Source of the DNA: Bacillota bacterium
Lineage (GTDB): Bacteria > Bacillota > Negativicutes > Sporomusales > UBA7701
Length of the DNA stretch: 64,000 nt
Assembly (NCBI GenBank): GCA_023415775.1
Contig: JAEZJM010000023.1
Span: 1-64,000 of the forward strand
Direction of reading: 5' to 3'
The notes beneath the pieces were generated by a model. The model did no database searches and was not told where the DNA came from. It worked only from the letters and a program-made list of their open reading frames with translations. The translations under genes were made by a program, and so were the position numbers. Shown here in pieces: positions 52,936 through 61,700 of the stretch. Position 1 is the stretch's first letter; each line of letters starts with the position of its first letter.

Positions 52936-53028
52936 GTGAAGCAAAGAATCGCAGCAGCCTTCTTCTTTTCAGTCCGCAATAATCGCAACAACTATCGCCC
53001 ACCCTCATCGTACCACCCTCTGCCGTAA
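52936..53028 (+). CDS. Candidate 30-residue peptide
   Basis: The frame opens with GTG, eight bases after AGGAG, and ends at TAA. The product begins with VKQRIAAAFFFSVRNN and is basic, with Phe, Asn and Tyr/Pro. It sits alone between a promoter-like sequence and a strong terminator at 53147-53172. I know no relative. It could instead be the 5' part of a non-coding RNA. Confidence 0.3.
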   Translation: MKQRIAAAFFFSVRNNRNNYRPPSSYHPLP

Positions 53029-53125
53029 TATACATCTCGCAATCGCATCCTTTTCGCAGCAACAGACGCCGCAATATACATCTCGCAATCGCAGCCTTTT
53101 CGCTGCAACAGACGCCGCAATATAC
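53024..53125 (+). repeat. 46-base direct tandem repeat
   Basis: Two adjacent 46-base units (53024-53069 and 53070-53115) and the first ten bases of a third match with only a few changes. The unit starts CGCAATATACATCTCGCAAT. The second unit can form a small hairpin (GCAGC with GCTGC). There are no spacers, so it is not a CRISPR array. Confidence 0.85.
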
Positions 53126-53145
53126 GCCGCTTCACATTACAAGTT

Positions 53146-53173
53146 GGGCAGGTCCTAGGACCTGCCTTTTTTC
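53146..53173 (+). terminator. Strong terminator in the nfeD-yqeY region
   Basis: GGCAGGTCC and GGACCTGCC form a near-perfect palindrome followed by T6 on the plus strand. No known plus-strand gene needs it, which suggests a transcript starting near 52925. Confidence 0.8.
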
Positions 53174-53187
53174 CTTCTTGCCTTCCC

Positions 53188-53307
53188 GGCCGTTGATAAG
53201 CCCCCGTCTGCTTTGTTGTTCCGCCTGTCGATTGCTTGCGTACGTCCGTGTACGCGGCGCTGCTCGCCAGGCGGAGCCGCCTTGCATCCGGGGGCTTCTG
53301 AACGGCC
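53188..53307 (+). repeat. Dispersed palindromic element, copy 6
   Basis: 120 bases from GGCCGTTGATAAGCCCCC to GGGGGCTTCTGAACGGCC. The core is GCTTGCGTACGTCCGTGTACGC and it is more diverged than copy 5. Confidence 0.85.
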
Positions 53308-53331
53308 TCTAGCTTTTACAATAGCTTAAAC

Positions 53332-53363
53332 AAAAGCCGGTATCCAAATGGATACCGGCTTTT
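53332..53363 (-). terminator. Terminator after yqeY
   Basis: AAAAGCCGGTATCC pairs perfectly with GGATACCGGCTTTT. It follows the yqeY stop on the minus strand. Confidence 0.85.
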
Positions 53364-53371
53364 CATCTCAT

Positions 53372-53824
53372 TTACTTGTTCAGCGCGTCCTTGACCATGG
53401 CGTTGACCGTTTTCCCGTCGGCACGGCCCTTGACCTTCGGCATCAGGGCGGACATAACCTTGCCCATCTCCTTCGGTCCGGCGGCGCCGGTCTGGGCGAC
53501 AGCCTCGGCCACCAGGGCGCGGACTTCCTCGTCGCTGAGCTGTTGGGGGAGATAGCCCATCAGAATGTCGATCTCCTGCTCGAGGCCGGCGACCAGATCG
53601 GGCCGGTTGCCCTTCTTGAACTCCTCGAGCGAGTCGCGCCGCATCTTGACCTCTTTGGCCAGGACATCCAGCACGTCCTCGTCGCCGAGTTCCTTCTTGC
53701 GGTCGATTTCCACATTCTTGATGCTGGCGCGCACCATGCGAATGACGGAGAGGCGCAGCTTGCCGGCCTCTTTATCCTTCATCGCCTGTTTCATGTCTTC
53801 GGTGAGTCTTTCCTTGATCGACAT
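53372..53824 (-). CDS. GatB/YqeY domain protein
   Basis: The 150-residue protein has MSIKERLTEDMKQAMKDKEAGKL, then RDSLEEFKKGNRPDLV and the C-terminal GKVMSALMPKVKGRADGKTVN, the YqeY pattern. It resembles the tail domain of GatB and may bind tRNA, with no firm function. The rpsU-yqeY order is conserved in many bacteria. Confidence 0.92.
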   Translation of the reverse strand: MSIKERLTEDMKQAMKDKEAGKLRLSVIRMVRASIKNVEIDRKKELGDEDVLDVLAKEVKMRRDSLEEFKKGNRPDLVAGLEQEIDILMGYLPQQLSDEEVRALVAEAVAQTGAAGPKEMGKVMSALMPKVKGRADGKTVNAMVKDALNK

Positions 53825-53881
53825 GGCGGAAACCTCCGGAACATGTATCTGGTTCGCACGCCTGCGATTGCCTCTGGCGGT

Positions 53882-54061
53882 TTAGCTCTTGAATTTCCGT
53901 TTGCGAGCCGCTTCGGATTTCTTCTTCCGCTTAACGCTCGGTTTTTCGTAGTGCTCGCGTTTTCTCACTTCGGAAAGAACGCCCGCTTTTTGGCAGGTAC
54001 GTTTAAATCTGCGGAGTGCGCTGTCCAGTGTTTCGTTTTTACCCACTTTGACTTCTGACAT
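53882..54061 (-). CDS. rpsU: Ribosomal protein S21
   Basis: The 59-residue basic protein has SEVKVGKNETLDSALRRFKR, YEKPSVKRKKKSEAARKRK and a basic tail. It is a small 30S subunit protein. The ATG 54061 has GGAGGGAGGGAG upstream. A longer in-frame start includes that site and is rejected. yqeY follows by 57 bases. Confidence 0.95.
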   Translation of the reverse strand: MSEVKVGKNETLDSALRRFKRTCQKAGVLSEVRKREHYEKPSVKRKKKSEAARKRKFKS

Positions 54062-54150
54062 ATATCTCCCTCCCTCCACTACAGACCTGGGGAAGATTAC
54101 TTATACATTCACCACAAAATTATACACGATAACGACAAGCAATGTCAATA

Positions 54151-54501
54151 TTAGCCCGGAGGCCAAGTCATGAACCGCCCGCCGAGAATATGCCAATGGA
54201 TGTGATAAACCGTCTGGCCGCCGTTATCCTTAGTGTTGACCACCGTCCGGAAGCCGTCCTCGGCCAGTCCGAGCTGGGCGGCGATCTTGGGAATGACCGT
54301 CATGATGTGCCCCAGAAGGGGTATATCGCCCTCGCAGGCCTCGCAGAGGTGCGGGATATGGCGCTTGGGCACCACGAGGACATGGACGGGAGCCGCCGGC
54401 TTGATATCGGGAAAGGCGACGACATGCTCATCCTCATATATTATCTTCACGGGAATTTCTTTGGCCGCGATCTTGCAGAAAATACAGTCTTCCTGCTTCA
54501 C
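54151..54501 (-). CDS. HIT family hydrolase (HinT-like)
   Basis: The 116-residue protein has CIFCKIAAKEIP at the N-terminus and the catalytic histidine triad HIHWHILGG near the end. HinT proteins are nucleoside phosphoramidases. The GTG at 54501 is preceded by GAGGAAG at seven bases. The longer open frame to 54600 has no start signal. Confidence 0.9.
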   Translation of the reverse strand: MKQEDCIFCKIAAKEIPVKIIYEDEHVVAFPDIKPAAPVHVLVVPKRHIPHLCEACEGDIPLLGHIMTVIPKIAAQLGLAEDGFRTVVNTKDNGGQTVYHIHWHILGGRFMTWPPG

Positions 54502-54612
54502 AAATGCTCTTCCTCTCCGCCGCGCTTCACCGCTTAGTAGTATACGCGTTTTCAGGAAAATATTCTGCCTTTTTCTATGATATCCTGCCGCGTAAGGCAT
54601 AGCAGGGAAAAT

Positions 54613-55911
54613 TTAGCCGCCGATCTCGCCCCACAAACCGTCCTTGTAAATGCGCACGAGCCTGACAGGGCGGATCTCGCGCGCCAGACTCCGGTCGCCG
54701 TCCGTATACACGCGCATATAGTTGCCGGTCAGCCCCTCGACGCCCCCGTCGGCCGCCGGCTCGAACAGCACCTTCAGCTCGCGGCCGACGAAGCGCGCGT
54801 GAAAAGCGGCCGCCTGCCGGTCGGCCAGCAACTGCAGCGCCGCAGCCCGGCGTTTCTTCTCCGCCTCGCTCACCTGGCCGGGGAAGCCGGCCGCAGGCGT
54901 TCCCTTGCGGCGCGAATAAGGGAATACGTGGATGCGGGCAAAATCCATCCCCGCCGCGAAAGCAAGCGTATTGGCAAACTGTTCGTCCGTCTCGCCGGGA
55001 AAGCCGACGATGATATCCGTCGTTATCGCGATATCCGGCACGCGGCCCTGGATGCCGCGGACAAGGTCGCGGTATTCGGCTGTGGCGTAGTGGCGGTTCA
55101 TCGCCGCCAGCACGGCATCATCGCCCGCCTGGAGGGGCAGGTGCAGGTGGGGGCAGAACCGCTCGTCCTCCAGCATCACGCCGATGAGCGCTTCCGACAC
55201 CTCGATCGACTCCAGCGACCCCAGGCGGAGCCTGTCCACCCCCGGCACGGCCAGCACCGTCTTCACCGCGTCGGTAAGCGTTGCCGCGCCGCCTGTGTCC
55301 TGACCGTATGCACCCAGATGGATGCCTGTCAGGACGACCTCCCGGAAACCGGCGGCGACAAACTTCGCCGCCTCCCGCGCGATGCTGGCCAGGGGGCGGG
55401 ACCGCAGCGGGCCGCGGGCGTACGGGATTATACAATAAGTGCAGAAATTAGCGCAGCCCTCCTGAATCTTCAGAAAGGCGCGGGTGCGGCCGGGAGCGGC
55501 GAACAGCGGGATATCCTCGAATTCGCCCGCAGCCATGATATCGCCGACCGCCCTTATCTGCCGGTGGCTGTCGGCCGCCTCCTCGGCCAGGTCGACGATC
55601 CGCTGACGGTCCTGGGTGCCGACGATGACGTCGACGCCGGGGATAGCCTCGACCTCGCCGGGCGACACCTGGGCGTAGCAGCCGGTAACCACCACAGTGG
55701 CGCCTGGGCTGGTGCGGGTAGCGCGGCGGATGAGCTGGCGCGACTTGCGCTCGCCGAGGTGAGTGACCGAGCAGGTATTGACCACATAGACATCGGCGGG
55801 CCGGTCGAAGGCCACGACCTCATAACCCCGCGCCTTGAACAGCCCTTCCATCGTTTCCGTCTCGAACTGATTCACTTTGCAGCCCAAAGTGGTAAACGCT
55901 ACTTTCCGCAC
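54613..55911 (-). CDS. mtaB: tRNA (t6A37) methylthiotransferase MtaB
   Basis: The 432-residue enzyme has an N-terminal UPF0004 domain (TTLGCKVNQFET, VNTCSVTH, GCYAQ), a radical SAM motif CANFCTYCIIP and a C-terminal TRAM domain. It makes ms2t6A at position 37 of tRNAs reading ANN codons. The GTG at 55911 has GGGGGTT upstream. The frame stays open through the repeat element upstream, but that stretch is not coding. Confidence 0.93.
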   Translation of the reverse strand: MRKVAFTTLGCKVNQFETETMEGLFKARGYEVVAFDRPADVYVVNTCSVTHLGERKSRQLIRRATRTSPGATVVVTGCYAQVSPGEVEAIPGVDVIVGTQDRQRIVDLAEEAADSHRQIRAVGDIMAAGEFEDIPLFAAPGRTRAFLKIQEGCANFCTYCIIPYARGPLRSRPLASIAREAAKFVAAGFREVVLTGIHLGAYGQDTGGAATLTDAVKTVLAVPGVDRLRLGSLESIEVSEALIGVMLEDERFCPHLHLPLQAGDDAVLAAMNRHYATAEYRDLVRGIQGRVPDIAITTDIIVGFPGETDEQFANTLAFAAGMDFARIHVFPYSRRKGTPAAGFPGQVSEAEKKRRAAALQLLADRQAAAFHARFVGRELKVLFEPAADGGVEGLTGNYMRVYTDGDRSLAREIRPVRLVRIYKDGLWGEIGG

Positions 55912-55945
55912 TCGGCTAACCCCCACAAAAATATGAGACGCCACA

Positions 55946-56133
55946 GGCCGTTCAGAAGTGCCCAGATGCAAGGCGCACCGGAGGATGGCCCGCGACGGCG
56001 TACTTGGTTGCGTACGTCGAGTGGGCCATCCTAGGAGCAACGCCGCAGATGGGCGCTTTCCCGCGCCTCTAGGCGCGGATAGCTCAACTAAGGCTCGGGC
56101 TATCACCGAGCCAAGTTTCGCTTATCAACGGCC
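55946..56133 (-). repeat. Dispersed palindromic element, copy 7 (with insertion)
   Basis: 188 bases from GGCCGTTCAGAAGTGCCC to CTTATCAACGGCC in reverse orientation. About 65 extra bases near the right end contain two hairpins (CGCGCCT with AGGCGCG, and GGCTCGG with CCGAGCC). It lies between mtaB and rsmE. Confidence 0.8.
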
Positions 56134-56138
56134 GCCAC

Positions 56139-56879
56139 TTACCGGCCGCTACCTAAATCACCTTTTTCGTACATCACGATAGCAAGCGCCGCCAGCGCCG
56201 CCGTCTCAGTGCGCAGGATACGCGGGCCGAGAGTGGCGACACGCGCGCCGCGCGAGCGGCACAGCTCGACCTCCGCCGGGCTGAAGCCGCCCTCCGGGCC
56301 GATCAGCAGCAGGTACGACGAAGCCCCGCTGCCGGTCAGTATCTCCCGCAGCGGCTCGCCGCCCTGTCCCTCGTACAGCATGATTATCTCCGTATCCGCC
56401 CCGGCCTCGGCCAGCGCCGCCGTCGGCGCCCGCACCGCGGCCACGGCGGGCACGGCGTCCCGGCCGCACTGCTTGGCGGCCTCGGCGGCGATCTTCTGCC
56501 ACCTCTCCCGGCGGCTGCCCTGCTTGGCCGCGTCGTAGCGCACCGTGCAGTTCTCGCACGCCAGCGGCCAGATGGCCGTCGCGCCGAGCTCAACCGCCTT
56601 CTGGACGATATACTCGAACTTGTCCCCTTTCGGCAGCCCCTGAGCCAGCGTAACGGTCACCGGCGGCTCGTGATCGGCCGCCAGCGCCTCGCGCACAGCC
56701 GCATGGACCGCCGCCGCCGCCACGGCGGTAATCTCCGCCCTGGCGGCGCGGCCGGCCTTGTCCACCACGATTATCTCCGCCCCCGGCCCCAGCCGCAGCA
56801 CCTTGCCGATATGGCGGGCGTCCGGGCCGGTGATCGCCACACTGTCCGTCAGCTCGCCGGCAATGAAAAAGCGGCGCAC
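56139..56879 (-). CDS. rsmE: 16S rRNA (uracil(1498)-N3)-methyltransferase
   Basis: The 246-residue SPOUT-fold protein has an N-terminal PUA-like region with HIGKVLRLG and the knot motifs LLIGPEGGFSPAEVE and LGPRILRTETAAL. It methylates U1498 of 16S rRNA. It follows prmA by one base, the common order after dnaJ in Firmicutes. Its end abuts a palindromic element. Confidence 0.95.
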   Translation of the reverse strand: MRRFFIAGELTDSVAITGPDARHIGKVLRLGPGAEIIVVDKAGRAARAEITAVAAAAVHAAVREALAADHEPPVTVTLAQGLPKGDKFEYIVQKAVELGATAIWPLACENCTVRYDAAKQGSRRERWQKIAAEAAKQCGRDAVPAVAAVRAPTAALAEAGADTEIIMLYEGQGGEPLREILTGSGASSYLLLIGPEGGFSPAEVELCRSRGARVATLGPRILRTETAALAALAIVMYEKGDLGSGR

Positions 56880-56880
56880 C

Positions 56881-57819
56881 TCACTCGCCCCCCTTGCGGG
56901 CCAGGATGCTCGCCCACCCGCCTTCCTCCAACACCTTCTCGACCCCCAGGCCGGCGGTGAGAATGGCGTCGGTCACGTCGCCCAGCCGGTCGGCGATCAC
57001 GCCGCCGGCCAGGAACAGCCCGCCGTCCTTGAGCCGCTCCGGCACCGAGGGCGCCATACGGATGATGACGTCGGCGATAATGTTGGCGATAATAAGGTCG
57101 GCCTGCCCGGACAGGCCGGTCAGCAGGTCGCCCTCGGCCACCGTCACCGTGTCGCCCGTGCCGTTCGCAGCGACATTCTCGCCGGCGATCCTGACCGCCA
57201 GCGGGTCGTTATCCACCGCCCGCACCGCGCCCGCGCCCAGCTTGGCTGCAGCCACCGCCAGGATGCCCGAGCCGGTGCCGACGTCGAACACGGTGTCGCC
57301 CGGCTTCATAGCCTCCTCCAGCAGTCCCAGGCACATCGCCGTCGTGTGATGCGTGCCGGTGCCGAACGCCATCCCTGGATCGAGCTCGATAACGACATCG
57401 TCGGCCGCGGCGGGGTAATCCTGCCAGGACGGCTTAACCACCAGGCGCTCGCCCACCCTGATGGGGTGGTAATACGTCTTCCAGGCGTTGGCCCAGTCCT
57501 CCTCGCGCACCTCGCGCAGACGGATGAGGCCGCTGCCCTTGTCGATATCGTGCCTGGCCAGATCGTTAACCCGCTGCTCAAACAGCCGCAGCTTGTCGTC
57601 CAACTGGTCGTCCACCGGCAGATACGCCTTGACGGTCACGACACTGTCGTCCTCCGCCTCGGGGATATCGCAGTAGTCCCAGGTACCCGACCGCTTATAA
57701 GAATTTACGAGCTCCGGATCCTCGATTACCACGCCGCTGGCCCCCAGCCCGTGAAAAATATCGGCCACCGCTTCGGTGGCCTCATGGGTGGTCTGGATGC
57801 TAATCTCGGCCCACTTCAT
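56881..57819 (-). CDS. prmA: Ribosomal protein L11 methyltransferase
   Basis: The 312-residue protein has MAFGTGTHHTT, the SAM loop DVGTGSGILAVAAAKLGA and the NIIADVI segment near the end, typical of PrmA. It trimethylates ribosomal protein L11. It lies between dnaJ and rsmE on the same strand. Confidence 0.95.
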   Translation of the reverse strand: MKWAEISIQTTHEATEAVADIFHGLGASGVVIEDPELVNSYKRSGTWDYCDIPEAEDDSVVTVKAYLPVDDQLDDKLRLFEQRVNDLARHDIDKGSGLIRLREVREEDWANAWKTYYHPIRVGERLVVKPSWQDYPAAADDVVIELDPGMAFGTGTHHTTAMCLGLLEEAMKPGDTVFDVGTGSGILAVAAAKLGAGAVRAVDNDPLAVRIAGENVAANGTGDTVTVAEGDLLTGLSGQADLIIANIIADVIIRMAPSVPERLKDGGLFLAGGVIADRLGDVTDAILTAGLGVEKVLEEGGWASILARKGGE

Positions 57820-57844
57820 GCACGCCTCGCCCCTCTCGCTAAAG

Positions 57845-58993
57845 TTACACCCCGAACGCGTCTTTCACCTTTTTGAAGAAACCCTTCTCCTCCGGGTTTA
57901 CGTCTTCGCCGCCAAGCTTGGCGAACTCGGTCAGGAGCTCGCGCTGGCGGTCGGTGAGCTTCTTGGGGGTTACCACCTTGACGCGGATATGCTGGTCGCC
58001 GCGGCCGTGGCCCCTGAGGTGGGGGATGCCTTTATCCTTCAGACGGAGGGTCGTGCCCGACTGGGTGCCCTCTGGGATGCGCACTTTCACCTGCCCGTCG
58101 AGGGTGGGCACCTCAATCTCGTCGCCGAGGGAAGCCTGCACGATGCTGATCGGCACCTCGCAGATAACATCGTCATTCTCGCGCGTAAACAGCTTGTGCT
58201 GTTTCACAAAAATATAAACATACAGATCGCCGGGCGGGCCGCCGCGCTCCCCGGCCTCGCCCTCGTGGGCGACGCGCAGGCGCGAACCGGTATCCACCCC
58301 GGCCGGAATCTTGATCTTGATGCGGCGGCGGTTCCTGACCTTGCCGCGGCCGTTGCACTCGGTACAGGGAGTGCGGACGAACTTGCCCTCGCCCCGGCAG
58401 CGTTCGCACGTCTTGACGTTGACCATGCGGCCGAAGGGAGTGTTCTGCACCACCTGGGTCTGACCGGTGCCGCGGCAGTTGGGGCACGTCTCGGGATGGG
58501 TGCCGGCGGCGGCGCCGGTGCCGCGGCACGTCGGGCACTCCTCCGTCCTGGGCACCTGAATCTCCGTCTCCAACCCAAAGGCCGCCTGCTCGAAAGTTAT
58601 CTCCATGTCGTAGCGCAAGTCTGCGCCCCGCTCCGGTCCGGCGGGACGCCCGCCACCAAAGCCCGACTGGCCGAAGAACATATCGAAGATATCCCCGAAG
58701 CCACCCGCCCCGCCGCCGAAGCCGCCGGCTCCGCCGAACCCGCCCGGGCCGCCGCCCGACGCGGCGTCGAAAGCCGCGTGGCCGAACTGGTCGTACTGGC
58801 GGCGTTTTTCCACGTCCGACAGTACCTCGTAGGCCTCGTTGATCTCCTTGAACTTCGCCTCCGCCGTCTTGGGGTCGTCGCGGTTGACGTCAGGATGGTA
58901 CTGGCGGGCCAGCTTGCGAAATGCCTTTTTTATCTCATCGTCCGAGGCCGACTTGGATACCCCAAGCGCCTCGTAGTAATCTTTCTTGCTCAC
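57845..58993 (-). CDS. dnaJ: Chaperone DnaJ
   Basis: The 382-residue co-chaperone has a J domain with YHPDVNRDD, a Gly/Phe-rich linker, four CxxCxGxG zinc units (for example CPTCRGTG, CPNCRGTG, CERCRGEG, CTECNGRG) and the C-terminal substrate-binding domains. The GTG at 58993 is chosen as start because the J domain begins there. An ATG at 59008 is possible but has no binding site. It is separated from dnaK by a palindromic element. Confidence 0.94.
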   Translation of the reverse strand: MSKKDYYEALGVSKSASDDEIKKAFRKLARQYHPDVNRDDPKTAEAKFKEINEAYEVLSDVEKRRQYDQFGHAAFDAASGGGPGGFGGAGGFGGGAGGFGDIFDMFFGQSGFGGGRPAGPERGADLRYDMEITFEQAAFGLETEIQVPRTEECPTCRGTGAAAGTHPETCPNCRGTGQTQVVQNTPFGRMVNVKTCERCRGEGKFVRTPCTECNGRGKVRNRRRIKIKIPAGVDTGSRLRVAHEGEAGERGGPPGDLYVYIFVKQHKLFTRENDDVICEVPISIVQASLGDEIEVPTLDGQVKVRIPEGTQSGTTLRLKDKGIPHLRGHGRGDQHIRVKVVTPKKLTDRQRELLTEFAKLGGEDVNPEEKGFFKKVKDAFGV

Positions 58994-59055
58994 TCCACAC
59001 CATCCCATAAACCGGCATTACAGCCGGAAAAATCTCAAAACCAAAAAGGAATGCC

Positions 59056-59178
59056 GGGACTGTCTAGAAAGCTCCAGATGCAAGGCGCACCGGAGGCTGA
59101 CACCGGAAGCGTACACGAACGTACGCTGAGGATGGCAGCCGAGGAGCAACGCCGCAGATGGACTTTCTAGGCAGTCCC
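59056..59178 (-). repeat. Dispersed palindromic element, copy 8 (different tips)
   Basis: The 123-base element has the family core (CAGATGCAAGGCGCACCGGA, GGAGCAACGCCGCAGATG) but its tips are GGGACTGTCTAGAAAG and CTTTCTAGGCAGTCCC instead of GGCCGTT. It lies between dnaK and dnaJ, splitting this otherwise tight operon by about 200 bases. Confidence 0.8.
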
Positions 59179-59196
59179 CATGTAAATGAAAACTCT

Positions 59197-61041
<1,845 letters not shown>

Positions 61042-61085
61042 GCTCTCTTCCTCCTTAAAAAAATGGACTTTTAAATCAGCCGTGG

Positions 61086-61643
61086 TTAGCTGTTGCTTAC
61101 TACCTTTACCATACTGGGCCTTAATACTTTGCCGCCCATCTCGTAGCCCTTCTGCAGCTCCTCGACGATCAGGCCGTCGGCCTGGCAGGCGTCCTCCACC
61201 CGCATCACAGCCTCGTGGAAGGCCGGGTCGAACTGGGCGCCGACCGCGGCGATCGGCTTCACGCCGAGACGCTCCATTATGCCGCAGAGCTGGCGGTATA
61301 CCATTTCCACCCCGGTGCGGAACTGGGCGTCGTCCTGGACGGGGGCGGCCAGGGCCCGCTCGAAATTGTCGAGGACGGGCAGCAGCTCCTTGAGCACGCC
61401 GTACGCGACCACCTGGGACAGTTCCTCTTTCTCCTGACGGCTGCGGCGGCGGAAATTGTCGAAGTCCGCCTGCAATCTCAGTAACCGGTTGCTCAGTTCT
61501 TCCATTTCGCGGTTCTTGTCGTCGAGCGACTCCATCATTTCCTTAATTTCGGCGCCGTCGAAGCACACCTGTCCTCCGAAATCGCCTTCCGGCGCGGGCG
61601 TCGCCGCACCTTGCTGCTGATCGGCCTTATTTCGTTCCTCCAT
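61086..61643 (-). CDS. grpE: Nucleotide exchange factor GrpE
   Basis: The 185-residue protein has a coiled-coil N-terminal half (LDDKNREMEELSNRLLRLQ) and the GrpE head with LLPVLDNFERAL, FDPAFHEAVMRVE and GYEMGGKVLRPSMVKVV. It releases ADP from DnaK. The ATG at 61643 is chosen because the GAGGTGG is too close to the first ATG (61652). It sits between the archaeal-type chaperonin gene and dnaK. Confidence 0.94.
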   Translation of the reverse strand: MEERNKADQQQGAATPAPEGDFGGQVCFDGAEIKEMMESLDDKNREMEELSNRLLRLQADFDNFRRRSRQEKEELSQVVAYGVLKELLPVLDNFERALAAPVQDDAQFRTGVEMVYRQLCGIMERLGVKPIAAVGAQFDPAFHEAVMRVEDACQADGLIVEELQKGYEMGGKVLRPSMVKVVSNS

Positions 61644-61700
61644 ATAAACCATACCACCTCGCGTATATTCAATCGGCCCACGCCGGGAGGCAGGCGCCGG

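Larger units (their letters stand above)
52740..53371. other. Repeat-rich intergenic region between nfeD and yqeY
   Basis: This 632-base stretch holds an AT-rich promoter-like part (about 52845-52925), a possible small plus-strand gene, a 46-base tandem repeat, a strong terminator, copy 6 of the dispersed palindrome and the rpsU-yqeY terminator. No long coding frame is convincing. It is the longest gene-poor region in the window. Confidence 0.7.

Noticed and set aside
53024..53125. CRISPR-like array
   Set aside because: The 46-base units are directly adjacent without spacers and only about 2.2 copies exist. No cas genes are in the window.
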